From Linanthus parryae (lineage: Eukaryota; Streptophyta; Magnoliopsida; Ericales; Polemoniaceae): 64,000 nt of DNA. The stretch spans positions 11,875,501 through 11,939,500 of the forward strand of contig JALGPY010000008.1 in assembly GCA_023055425.1 (NCBI GenBank). Direction: 5' to 3'. Shown here piece by piece: positions 53,986 to 64,000 of the stretch. Within the stretch, counting starts at the first letter, position 1, and every line of letters begins with the position of its first letter. The position numbers and the translations under genes were made by a program. Under the pieces are notes generated by a model. That model ran no database searches and was not told where the DNA came from. It saw only the letters and a program-made list of their open reading frames with translations.

Positions 53986-54876
53986 CGATCAAGCTTTGTG
54001 TAGCTTATAGACGAAGAAGAAGAGAATGGGCAGAAAGGGATTTGAAGAAGAAAGAAAGAGAGAAAATTTGGAAACGGGAACGAGAATGAGGAACTTTCAT
54101 CATACATATTCAGTAGTGGTTGACTGGTGGTTACATACTTACAGGGAAACAACAACCTTCCCTTTTTTTTAAGCCTCGAGTCCCAACAACCGAAACTAAT
54201 AAAAATCCCAACAACCTTCCCTTAACTGTTTGAATATGACAAAACAAGAAAAAGGAATCAAAAATGAAAATGCATTTTCACGTGGTCTAGCCCCGGTCAT
54301 AAGTTGGTGCGCTAGTCATGACCGGTCTAGTCACCCAAACTAATGCTATTATTTTATAATTTTTTCGTGGTGTTGTACAATAAATTTTATTCAATGACAT
54401 CATAAATAGATTACTAAACGTTTTGCTAATCAACAGTTGAAAGTTATTCAGTGGATATTGAAAAAAAATCTATGCGAAAATTTCAGATGAAACAAAGTTA
54501 ATACTTAATTGCTTACGCTGAGATATCTTTCTCTTTTTTAAACAATTCGTAATTATATTTTGATATTGGTTTCACTCAAACCTAAGATATAACAAAGTAA
54601 CAGAAGTGTCAAAGATATCACTCTTTTCTCTCACTCACCTTCTCTTTTCACACAATCATACTAACTGAATAATGATATTATTACTTTTATATTTTAGGTG
54701 GGAGATTATAGTGGAATGTCTTAATATTTCTTGAAAACCAAAATCAATTACACAATTTTATTCTTAAAATCTAATTTGCTAATCCTACATTTTTTGCATT
54801 TTTAAAAGAACTCTTGGTATTTATAACAATTTAACTTACTTTTGTACTTCAAAGGGCCCAAGCTAAGTTTTAGCGA

Positions 54877-54914
<38 letters not shown>

Positions 54915-55480
54915 ACCAACAACAACAACAACTATTAAAGTCTCCAATTTTATACATTTTTTGTATTTTTAAAAGTACCATTGATATTTATAACGATTTA
55001 ACATACTTTTGTACTTGAAAGGGCCCAAGCTATTAAAGTCTTCAGTTTTAGTGACATAGAAAACCCAGCTATTAAAATAAAGTCCTTGGTTTTAATCACA
55101 CAAACAACTAAAAAGTAACAAATTTACCTCATCTCCTGATCATTCTTCTTTTCAGACGTTTCTCTTAGATGTGTGTGTTAGAAAACTTGTATTATAACTA
55201 CACTGGCATAAACTCAACTATCTATAATTTTTTTTTTCTATCCCGGTTTGAGTCGACAACTAAACTAAGTCTTATTTTTTTAAATGTATTAATTTGTTGT
55301 AATTTTGATAGTACTAATCATCTGTTTCTCAAAACAATCCACCGTCTAACTTCCTTCATCATCGTCATTGTTGTCGATGTTTTCGTATATAAAAATATCT
55401 GCTTCATCCAAAGTTACCCCCACGACGCCAGCATTGAACGGTTCAAGAGTGAGGGTAAAATGGACGAAGGGTAATCGTAC
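53986..55480. other. Intergenic region with poly(A) tract and direct repeats
   Basis: No gene. An A run of about 34 at 54879-54913 followed by CAACAACAACAACAA lies between two direct repeats of about 100 bp (54785-54878 and 54955-55060, sharing ATTTATAAC-ATTTAAC and TACTTTTGTACTT). This is probably a decayed retroposon tail or a slippage duplication. Confidence 0.5.
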
Positions 55481-55625
55481 TGGGCTGGGAGGAATAAGGA
55501 TCCAGTCCGGGCCGGGCCAAACCAGGCCAGGCCATCAGAAAAACGTACGCGGGTTGGGGCCAGGCTGGGAGGGGAGGGGCTGGGCTGGTTCGGGTCAGGA
55601 GAAATTGGGGATGGCCGGCAATGAT
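55480..55625. other. GC-rich insertion (GGGCCGGGCC-type)
   Basis: A G-rich tract with CCGGGCCGGGCC and GGGGCTGGGCTGG lies in AT-rich surroundings. It resembles those at 10316 and 63375. Open frames across it are compositional and not credible genes. Confidence 0.4.
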
Positions 55626-56341
55626 TGAACCCAGGGTAATAGTGATATTTTTTACCCAAGGGTAAGGGTACCTTGGTAAGGAATAGGGAACTGGTGTAAC
55701 GAATTCATAAGATTCCACTTCAAAACCAGTCAGCGATGAGAGGAGTATCTCAAGACACTTTGTTAATTCGTTTTTATTTCTTCAATATTCGATGAGGGAC
55801 TTCTCAACACGACTCTCACGTGTGACATCATTCGGTTAAACATGGACCTTTTGCACGCGTAGGCCAATATCAAAGTGAAGCCCCTCGCGCCGGGTCGGGC
55901 CATCCAACAAAAATGTTTCTAAAAGTGTTATGAAGGCTCAAACTTCAAAACGTATAGTACATTCTTATAATAGGGAGTCACATTCCCACAATCCCACTTA
56001 TCAACCTCAGCCCTGTAAGTGTGAACCGTTTCAAACGACAAGGTTATGTGTAAGTCAAAGCTTTTCAAGAGAGGTTAGCTAAAATTGGAGAAGCCTCTTG
56101 TCTTAAAGTCAACATCCAAAATCAGGCTTTCTGGTCTCTCTTGGAACTCCTAAGACAGTGAAAACACAACTTGAGAACCTGCTGCTGTCACAGGGAGGTA
56201 AAGAGATACTGCTAAAAGCAATTTTTCAAGCCATCACTAGTGTGGTAAGAAACTTTGACATGGCGCAGGAGTAATAGTACCACGACTAGGAGTAATTATT
56301 GCTTGTTTCAAGAGCAAATTTGACATGGCGCTCTAATCAAT
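55626..56341. other. Intergenic, no feature recognised
   Basis: I see no gene or element that I can support. Confidence 0.4.
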
Positions 56342-56602
56342 ACTATCTCTGTTTCTTCTCTTTCACCTTAGGCTGACTTTTTTATCCGTAACTGGATCAC
56401 TTTGACTCGGTGATTTGGATAGCAAAACTATGTATTTTTTTGGCAATTTTTCATAGTATTGTAGAGTAAAGTTTACTCTACAAAATCATGCAAAATTACT
56501 AAATTTGTGTACTTTTTTTGTAATCAAATCACCGGGTCAAAGTGACCAAGTAAATAATATCAAAAAGTGAAGTAAGGTGAAAGAGAAGAAACAGAGGTAG
56601 TG
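56342..56602. mobile_element. Foldback MITE with near-complete self-complementarity
   Basis: Termini ACTATCTCTGTTTCTTCTCT / AGAGAAGAAACAGAGGTAGT extend into inverted arms (TTTCACCTTA / TAAGGTGAAA; ACTCGGTGATTTG / CAAATCACCGGGT). They meet at the palindromic centre GTAGAGTAAAGTTTACTCTAC. The transcript would be one long hairpin. It is related to 22459-22703 and 43650-43870. A target duplication is not clear. Confidence 0.75.
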
Positions 56603-56973
56603 TGTTTAGAAGGCCAGCAATGCCAGAATCCTCTGGATATGGAAAAGTAAATTCTTCAGAGAAGGAGAAGAAAAAGAGAGTGTAAGAGTGCTTTTTACAA
56701 GATCCAAGAAAACTTAAGAAAGGACACTTTAACTGGCAATGTCAGGTCTTTTTTTGAGGGGGACAAATGAGCCCATAGTTGCGAATTCCGTTCCGGTTGC
56801 CATTCCGTTTTACTCTTGGGAACGGAACGGTCCCGGATCCGGACGGAACGACGATCCGTTCCGGATTTACCGAACTTTTTAATATATTATATGTATACAA
56901 CATACATAATATGTATTTTAATAAAATATCTTATAAATTTAACTAAATTAGAATATGAAGTCCATATTTGACT

Positions 56974-57897
56974 GCACTTGTTCGTTTTAGTTCTCTGCCT
57001 TCTCTCTAGTGAGAGAAAGCTAGAGAGAGAAAGTACTCTCATCTGAGAGTTTTTGAGTCCTGTTCTTTCATCTTCCCCTTCTCTTCTCCTATCTCCCCTT
57101 TTCTCTCGTAGATCAATTCTCACTAGTCGCCGCTGAGGTCTCCGATGGGCTCGCCGTCGCCGCCTCTCTCTGCGGCGGCGAGCCCCCATGGTTTCTTTCT
57201 CGCTTTTTGTTCTTTTCTTTTATTTTGATTCTGCAGATCTACAGATCTGGGTAACAAAAGGATGATTGGAGGTGGTGGCGGTGTGACTCCGGCGTCGGAG
57301 GTGTAGGGGCACGCGGGTTTTTTTTCGGGCTCTTCCCCTTGAGCCGCCGCAACCCTACACCTCCCCTCTTGTCTTGCTCGCTGGCGCCCTCAATTCTTTC
57401 AATTGATGCTCTTTTCTGTTAGTGTTAGTGTGATTAGGGTTTGTTATTGCAGTAGTTAAGGTTATTTTTTTTAGCTTTATTTTGATTTTTGGCGATTGTG
57501 GTTCATCCCCGTCCTCCTCTACAAAGCTATGTTGGTCAAATCTTTAGATTGATGTGGTTGGCGGGGAGATTTACAATTCTGCTGATGGATTTCACCGGAG
57601 AGTTTTGAAGCTTGAAGACAATCCTATGGTGCTCCTCCAGTGATTTCAGGTGGCTGATTTGGTGATCTTCCCACGGTTTCAAATTAATTTTTTCGAGATG
57701 TCCTTGGAACTCTAAAGCTTGGTGGTGGAAGGAATCTCTTTCAAAATATGGGGAATGTTCAGTTTTGTATTTTATTTTTTCTTTTTGCTCTTTTCTAGAG
57801 CTTTCTCTTTGTTCAGATCTGATCTGATCTGTGTTCAGCTGTATTGGGCCGTGATGGTCTTTTCTTAGTAATGGAAGCTTAAAGTTTGGAAAAAAAA
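56974..57897 (+). mobile_element. Poly(A)-tailed retroposon (LINE-like, internally deleted)
   Basis: It is flanked by a perfect 16-bp duplication AAGTCCATATTTGACT (56958-56973 and 57898-57913) and ends in about 10 A. The 5' part is a CT-rich leader with GCCGCCGCC runs. The 3' end (TTCTTAGTAATGGAAGCTTAAAGTTT) resembles the LINE 3' end at 61880-61920. No ORF2 is present. Confidence 0.82.
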
Positions 57898-58204
57898 AAG
57901 TCCATATTTGACTAATTTTTTTAATCAAATAACTCATCAATAATATCACATGTTATTATGTTATGAAAACAAATTTTTTTAATCTAGTGATTGAATTTAT
58001 GGTAAAAAAAAAAAACAACATAATTATTTGATAAGCTATTAAATTATGTGTTCTTAATAAGTTGATATGAAATTTAAGTATTGAAATCAATAAACTTGTA
58101 CGTCTAATATGAGAACTTATTATGTCATTACAATAAAATTAATACAATAAAATTAATGCAGTAACATGTATTGTATATTAAATGTGAAACCTATAGCAAT
58201 ACTA

Positions 58205-58275
58205 ATGAGTGCTCCAGCGGTAAGTTGTAGTCGTTTTTCAGAGGAGGTCCTGGGTTCGACTCCCACCTCTGGCTG
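58205..58275 (+). mobile_element. tRNA-like SINE relic
   Basis: GTGCTCCAGCGGTAAGTTG (box A-like) and GGTCCTGGGTTCGACTCCC (box B-like) lie within the hAT element. It does not form a full tRNA cloverleaf. Confidence 0.5.
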
Positions 58276-58466
58276 TTTAATTTATAAAAATTAAACCGGA
58301 ACGGAACTCACCGGATCACGCCGAAATTCCCGAAATTCGCCGGATCGGGGCGGAACAGTCCGGAATTCGGACCGGTACGAATTGAGCCCTGATCCGTGTC
58401 GGTTTACTTACGAAACGGATCGTTCCGGCCGTTCCGGGCCGGAACGGAACGGAATCAACAACTATG

Positions 58467-58814
58467 AATGAGCCCCATTAATGTGGCATCAAAGTAAAAG
58501 TAATTTAGGACGGGCTTGAGAGTGAAAGAAGAAATTGATGTACTACTACTCCAGATTCCAGAAGTGAACATGGTAGGAACTTTGGATGTGAATTTGTGAT
58601 AGTTGGCACTTGGCAGGCGTTGGCATGCTTGCTTGCTTGCTGGTCATTGCTTTGTGGATCTATCCAAGTTTTATATCATATTCGATTGTCTTCTTTATAT
58701 TTCCCCAGTCTCACAGGACACGTCGAAACATGTAGACAATTCACTTTCTTTTTGTCTATCACTAATTCTCTTTTTTAATATTGTGTTGTGTTGTGTTGTG
58801 TTCTGTATGGATTA
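58467..58814. other. Short intergenic stretch
   Basis: No gene. It contains a GCTTGCTTGCTGG run and a TTGTGTTGTGTTGTG microsatellite at about 58782-58800. Confidence 0.45.
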
Positions 58815-60176
58815 AAATATCTCTCACGGTGCACCAAATTCTATATTTGATAGCAAAATTTGGTATTTTCGACCTCCCACATACGTTGACCAAAAAAACA
58901 CCAAATTATCAAATTATATATTTGGTGTAGCTTTTGTGAAATGGTGAAGTGCATCTCCCACAGTACCCTCAAATCCTATCCTATATCATCAAATCTTATT
59001 TTTGCCAAATTTTTAATTAGTGTTTAAGGCATGTTTTCACATTACTTTCATGGTAATAATATGCTCTAATGTAATAGTGTAGTATTTTGTCACGCCATCC
59101 GTTTTTCTTCTCCCACTTTGTATAATATGCTTTTGAGCCATAGCGTGTTACATAATATTTTCAGCATCATGCTGCGGCATGATAAAATGAAATTACTAAT
59201 GTAGTTGCAACAGGTTTGGCCGAACATAATACACTGATGTTAAACTTCAAGAACTTCAGTAACCTTCTTGTACATATTTCCATTTAGTATGGCATGCAAA
59301 TATATAAAATTAGAAAGAAAGTTTGAACCCCCCCCCCCCCCCCCCCCCAAATAAGATTGAAGTGGGAACAAATTCAGAGAAAGACTTACCTGAACTATTA
59401 AGTGTGTGCAGACAATTGATTAGTGTTAAAAAAAAAAAATTTAACGACTAATATAATTAATCTTAGTGATAAAAAATAAAAATATAAACAAAAATGACGA
59501 CAAGAATAATGCATTGTTATAAACTCAGAAAAATGAAAATATATCACATTGTTAGCCAACATTATGAAAGTTCACCATAAATATATCACATTGTTAGCCT
59601 GCATTATGAAAATATATCACATTGATGCTTCTCACATTCCCATAAATCTTGATTATGAAAGTTCACCATCTGTATCGTATGCTGAGGTTGCAAGGGATAT
59701 CACAAATTCAACATTTATCCAATTTCTAGGTCGACATCGAGACTTAATAAACCAAGGAACTCATAACGAACTAAGAAGACTCATTGCACACTTATGGGAT
59801 AATCATTGTCAAATAGATTAGACTGGTTAATTTAAATTTTTTTGAAGTCTTATTTAATCATTTTACAATATCGTGTAATATTATTTTGGTAATAAAATAT
59901 TTATTTTATCTTGATAGTTATGAAATTCATGATTTGGTGATAAATTTGATGATTTGTTGTGGGAGGCTAAAAATACCATTCTCTAAATTTGATGAAATGG
60001 TGAAATGGCTATTTGATGTAAAATTTGTTGAAAACTGTGGGAGACCAAAAGTGCTATTTTTCTACCAAAAATGGTGAAATTGTGTTTTTGAGGGTTAACT
60101 GTGGGAGGTCAAACCATTTTTCTCCACCAAATATAGAATTTGGTGTAAAATTTGATATCAACTGTGGAAGATGCTC
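58815..60176. mobile_element. PIF/Harbinger-derived element with degenerate inverted ends
   Basis: The left end is ATATCTCTCACGGTGCACC and the right end, reverse complemented, is GAGCATCTTCCACAGTTG. Both are followed by CACCAAATTCTATATTTG inverted segments. TTA flanks both ends (58812-58814 and 60177-60179). A C20-22 run lies at about 59329. It contains a transposase remnant (59642-59821). Confidence 0.7.
59642..59821 (+). pseudogene. Harbinger transposase C-terminal remnant
   Basis: An open stretch containing NSTFIQFLGRHRDLINQG followed by THNELRRLIAHLWDNH before a TAG. This resembles the C-terminal end of plant PIF/Pong transposases (F-x-x-F-L...R...H-x-x-L...L-I-x-H-L-W). No catalytic DDE residues remain. 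The match is short, so moderate confidence. Confidence 0.5.
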
Positions 60177-60249
60177 TTAGAACAATGCCACATCATTTAA
60201 TCCATAGAGGAAACAAAATATTTCTCCTTGACTAGAGATAGTAGTATTG

Positions 60250-61930
60250 TGTGCAAGAACAACATACTAAGGATAAAAGAGCTGCTGCAGAAAGACTCCA
60301 GGTGGATAGTAGGAGACGAAAAGTCCATTCATCTGTTCAAAGACTCCTGGCTGCAGAGTAATTTACAGCTAAACGATCACTGTAGAAATTGATCCTTTAA
60401 TGAGGATTTGAAAGTAGCAGACAACAGAAATGATCATTTAGGGTGCTGGAGAACACTCATAGTGGTGAACATGTTTGATAAACACTCATAGCGGTGAACA
60501 TGTTTGATAACTTAACTGCAAAAGAGATCATGGCCATTTGACATATCAACTTTTGGGCAAAGTGATACTAAGGGTGAGTTTGGTGTGGACTTTTTGGATT
60601 TTAAATTATTCTTTAAGATTGATGTGAAAAAAGTCCGTGACACAAAAGTTTAAGAAAAAAGATGTATGAGTTTAGTGAAAAAAGATGGTGTTGTTAAAAA
60701 GTAAGTGATGTGACAGTTTTGTTGTTTAGTAAAAGTTATCATTATACCCTTTGTTATATGTTTATTGAATGTCAGTAATGTGACAGTTTTGTTGTTTAGT
60801 GGGACATTATTGTCATTTTCATGATGTGAGGAAAAAAAGAGACAAAAAATTTACCCAAACCCAACTTTTTTCTTCCACCTATTCTACACTACAACTTGAA
60901 AAATCCAAAATTCAAAATCTACTCAAAAAAGTTCATACCAAACCTTTGCAAAAAGTCCAAAAAGCAAAAAGTTGATTCTGGATTAAAATCCGCAAAAAAT
61001 CCTACACCAAACCCACCCTAAGTCTTGGATTTGGACCAATTCAAGGAAATTTTACTGTTAGGTCAGGGACAAGACAGCTGTTAAATTAGACCAAGAAAAG
61101 AAGAAGACGACAAATGGAAAGCCAGAAGGAGGTACTTCTGAGCTGATAAATGATAATCACATCAAGACTATTTGGAAGTTGAAAACACCACTAAAATAAC
61201 AACACTTCTGGGCGGAGGGTGATGGTTTTAGCTTTACCCACGAAGGCTAATATAGACCCTACTAGCTCAATTTGCCTCCAAGATGCACAAATAATTGAGC
61301 ATGCCCTCTTTCAATGTAGGTGGACTGAACCAATTTAGCTTGCAACAGGAGTGCTCTCAAGAGATGAAATCTTAAATGTTCAATCTGTAAGGGGTTGGTT
61401 CCGGGCTGTCTCAAAAGCAATTAAGGAGCAATTACTTCGAGCAGATATGGTAGAAAATGTTGTCTTTACCTGTTGGAGTATTTGGAAAGCAAAAAACAGA
61501 TTCATTTTTTAAGGTGAGGTTCCAAGTCCAAAAAGTGTTCTCAATGAAGCAGTTATTTGGAGGACCAGCTTCTGAAATCTTTGAGAAGTGAGTTGGTGAC
61601 AAAAGTCAAAGAAGCTGATGGAAGAACAAAATGCAGCTAGCCAATGGTAACCTAAGGTACTGTGGCCGGATTTACACAGAACCCAATTGAAGTGGATTGG
61701 AAAAACGGCTAATCAATGTGCAGATTGGGTAGCTAAGGCAGCGGCTGGAGGTGTTCTACCTACAAAATGGAAGTCCTCTATACCAGAATGTTAAATTGAA
61801 TCCTTATAAAAGATTGCAATAACAATAGCAGTAACTGTGATGGAGATTGTGGAGTTGGTTAATTTTCTATGTATTTTGGGGTTATCTTGTTATTAATGGA
61901 AGCTCTTAATTTTTGTTCTAAAAAAAAAGA
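60250..61930 (+). mobile_element. LINE ORF2 3' fragment with poly(A) tail, interrupted by a MITE
   Basis: The plus strand shows RWIVGD-x-KSIHLFKDSWL (end of the RT/zf-RVT linker), then beyond the MITE a zf-RVT-like DAQIIEHALFQCRW (about 61280-61330), ENVVFTCWSIWKAKNRF and an RNase H end WIGKTANQCADWVAKAA (about 61690-61745). An A run at 61921-61929 ends it. Stops are frequent, so it is inactive. Confidence 0.7.
60572..61018. mobile_element. PIF/Harbinger-type MITE in the LINE
   Basis: Termini GGGTGAGTTTGGTGTGGA / CCTACACCAAACCCACCC, with longer inverted arms (ACTTTTTGGATTTTAA / TTAAAATCCGCAAAAAAT), are flanked by TAA (60569-60571 and 61019-61021). An internal direct repeat TGTGACAGTTTTGTTGTTTAGT is present. 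It shares the GGGTGAGTTTGG terminus with 23319-23766. Confidence 0.85.
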
Positions 61931-62761
61931 AAAAGCCTCCTCCTGGAACCTTCTAAGTGTGATGCATTATTGAACATTAAAAAAAAATGAACTATAAGGA
62001 CAAAAATTCATGTTTCGTTGGCTGATTCGTAACAAGATCCATAACAGATAGTATGATCCTTAACCAACAGAAATACTTTGTTCTGGAATAAATTAAAAAC
62101 TCTATTCAGTAAACATTCCTTGGTTTAAATTTCCTAGCAACTCAACTACTGAATTCTGACTGGAAATAACTTACCAAACTGAAATACAGATTTATGAACA
62201 TAGTAGGATGAGGGAAAAAAACCTACCTTAGGAGGTTTGGTTCTGAGATTGATAGTTTAAATGAATGCTTCAGCTGGAAACAGATCCAACAACCATCAGA
62301 CCATTCAACATTTAGCAGTCAATGAAGGTATGCATGAAGAAGAAGAACTCTAATCAGGCAAAATCAACTATGTGAATCATAATCATTGAATACACTCATT
62401 TCCACAGAGCACAGAACTTAGAAATTGGTAGATTCAGGGAAGGGAGAGACTTGAAGCCCGCATTTTGGTATAAAGCTAGACTTACCCTCCAAACATTTTG
62501 GCATAAAAACCCACTATTCACATCTTACCTCGTTTCATTGAGGATCAAGGTTTTTAAGCTCCATTTTGGACTTGAAGAACAAGACTTAAAAAGGGTCTAC
62601 AACTCGCTTCTCGTAACCTATATTGGACAATAGTACTAGGATTTAACAGATACGAAAACATAGAGAACTAATAATATCAGGACTTCTACAAGTATGCAAG
62701 TGCAATAATTAACCCCAAAACTAATCAAAATCAACAAATCAAGCCAAGTTGTGAGGACAAA
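61931..62761. other. 3' flank of the terminal F-box locus
   Basis: No supported gene or element. Confidence 0.45.
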
Positions 62762-64000
62762 TCAGATAGAAGGAGGCACCCAAATAGGCGGAAAATATCT
62801 ACTAAGTTGAACATTGACTTCAGGTAGAGCCTCTATTATTCCAGTTCTCAAGTCATATATCCCCATGTCACTGCCACCAAGTACATGACTAGTAACTGCA
62901 TATCCATCCGAATAATCATCACTGAAGTATACGCAATTGGGCCTAATTCCTCCCATGATAACCGCCGTAGGAGGGATAAAAGTCGCAGCACTATGACCCA
63001 CAAAAACCGCCCCTCCTCCCAAATTCATTGATCTCTTCCCATTCATTCAAGTTCACCGAATTAAACTTGAAAATTCTAAAAGAATAGCTCAAATAATCAT
63101 ACTCGGGATGATCAAAGTCTAACTCTGTCACGTGATACCTCCTATTAACAACTAGTAATTCACCACATGATTCAACCAAGTAAGGCTGTCCAACCGAGGC
63201 GGCGTTGATAGATATTTCTCCGACAACATGGGACTTCCCAGCATTCGGAACATCAACTTCGCAGAGAACAAGGTTTCCTAGGCTATTAATTGCATAAAAA
63301 TGGTCTTTATAGTATATCACATCAAGGTAAGCACCAGGGCGTGGTTCAATCACTGTCAAGATTCAAGGTGAGAGCGGGCCGGGCCGGGCTGTGCTGGGAT
63401 AAGGCCGGGCTGAAGGGGAGCGGGTTGGGGTCGGACCGTGTCGGAGGGTGGAGCGGGCCGCGTACGGGTCGGTCCGGAATGCGCGAAACTATGCACGTGT
63501 CAGGTTTGATGGGGGCGGGTTGTGCACGGGTCGAGGGTGGAGGGACTGTTTTTGTGCGGGTTGTGCACAGCCTGGGCCGGGTTGTCTTCGGGAGGAACAC
63601 GAACCGTGTGTGCACGGGCTATGTTCACCATGGAGCGGTCTGGGCACGGGTCATAAGTGGAGGGGGCCGTGCGCGGGTCTGGTTTAGCCTTGTTCGATGC
63701 GGGCCGTGCCAATTTGGCGCGCGCGGGTCGGGCCGGATTTCCACCATGAGTCCAGATAATGTTTCCGGGTCTCCAAAACGCAGGGTAAAAGGCTGTACCA
63801 AGTATGATCATTACAACATAATCATGATTAAAAGGAGTAGCTGATAAAACTGCTCTGTCTATAGAGAAGTAGTAGTGATTAGACTTCTCACCTTGTTGGT
63901 AGTACTTGCAGGTTCTCGGGTTTGGAAGAGGGATCCGAACCAGATTCAAGGGATGGAGCAATTCAAGATTCTTCGCCGTCGAGGGTGATTAACCAGTTCA
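62762..64000 (-). pseudogene. F-box/DUF295 pseudogene, truncated by the window edge
   Basis: The DUF295 landmarks are all there on the minus strand: NWLITLDGEE at the edge, LHPLNLVRIPLPNP, LSATPFNHDYVVM, FWRPGNIIWT, VIEPRPGAYLDVIYYKDHFYAIN, VFVGHSAA, PNCVYFSDDY, MGIYDL and the end PPIWVPPSI. They lie in different frames: a one-base shift near 63953 (after DGEES), a GC-rich insertion of about 390 bp between IIWT and VIEP, and another one-base shift near 63020 (after EEIN). The F-box is outside the window. The relics at 1-760 and 24-27.8 kb share its FDHP segment and are its closest kin. Confidence 0.85.
63357..63752. mobile_element. GC-rich insertion inside the F-box pseudogene
   Basis: About 390 bp dominated by GGGCCGGGCC, GCGGGTCGG and GGGTTGTGCACGGG words interrupt the codons between IWT and VIEP. 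Similar tracts lie at 55480 and 10316. I see no clear inverted ends or target duplication, so the class is unknown. The sharp composition change and the precise interruption show that it is an insertion. It could also be spliced as an intron, but good GT-AG borders are not evident. Confidence 0.6.

Larger units (their letters stand above)
56774..58466. mobile_element. hAT element with nested retroposon and SINE
   Basis: Termini CATAGTTGCGAATTCCGTTC / GGAACGGAATCAACAACTATG carry a perfect 8-bp target duplication AATGAGCC (56766-56773 and 58467-58474). The subterminal regions are full of CCGGAACGGAAC-type words. The core is AT-rich, non-coding and contains a 924-bp retroposon (56974) and a tRNA-like relic (58205). 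Confidence 0.88.

Noticed and set aside
63290..63844. 184-residue Gly/Arg-rich open frame
   Set aside because: It runs antisense through the GC-rich insertion and the F-box pseudogene, and is compositional.

Overview
The window looks like a stretch of nuclear chromosome from a flowering plant, probably a eudicot. The evidence is AT-rich sequence, GT-AG introns, a large tandem family of F-box/DUF295 (KIB1-4 beta-propeller) genes, and dense nested plant transposons (Copia LTR elements, LINEs, tRNA-derived SINEs, hAT, PIF/Harbinger, CACTA and Mutator-like elements). I see no bacterial, organellar or viral replicon features.

The host genes form one decaying tandem array of F-box/DUF295 loci. These encode putative SCF ubiquitin-ligase substrate receptors. 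Four look intact: 1855-3039 (+), the two-exon genes 14290-16315 (-) and 20706-23049 (-), and 42009-43088 (-). A fifth, 9088-10071 (-), has an open DUF295 domain but has lost its F-box. The others are broken: 1-760 (relic split by an LTR), 4085-5192 (35-bp deletion), 16959-17145 (duplication stub), 24200-25120 and 26750-27760 (relics carrying hAT insertions), 26442-26549 (exon fragment), 45089-45136 (3' fragment), 45196-53985 (split by a 7.6-kb Copia element) and 62762-64000 (frameshifts plus a GC-rich insertion).

Region by region: 0-5.2 kb holds a plus-strand pair of paralogues. 5.5-8.3 kb is a pile of LINE, Copia and CACTA debris. 9.96-23.96 kb is a direct tandem duplication of a unit of about 7.0 kb whose junction lies at 16959 with TACC microhomology; each unit carries a two-exon gene and an orthologous hAT insertion. 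22.96-28.7 kb is a second, smaller tandem duplication of F-box and LINE relics. 28993-41607 is a 12.6-kb Mutator-like element (MULE) flanked by the 9-bp duplication GTAAGTAAG. It carries, on the minus strand, a seven-exon Ulp1/C48 (SUMO-protease-like) gene; on the plus strand, a MULE/FAR1-type transposase with SWIM and CCHC zinc motifs; and, between them, about 2.4 tandem copies of a 1.07-kb unit containing the Ulp1 gene's start and upstream region. A 3.96-kb solo LTR sits in a Ulp1 exon. 42-54 kb holds two more F-box genes, one split by a Copia element whose LTRs differ at one base in 469. 54-62.7 kb is mainly nested MITEs, a hAT, a Harbinger derivative and a LINE. The window ends inside another F-box pseudogene.

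Because many blocks are duplicated, several insertions can be compared directly with an uninterrupted paralogous sequence in this same window. That gives unusually firm element boundaries and a relative order of events. The most notable system is the Kaonashi-like MULE with its Ulp1 gene and amplified intergenic promoter. Next are the young, non-coding Copia element with a dense ACGT-motif cluster and a 393-bp element that has long inverted termini but an internal Copia-type primer-binding site.
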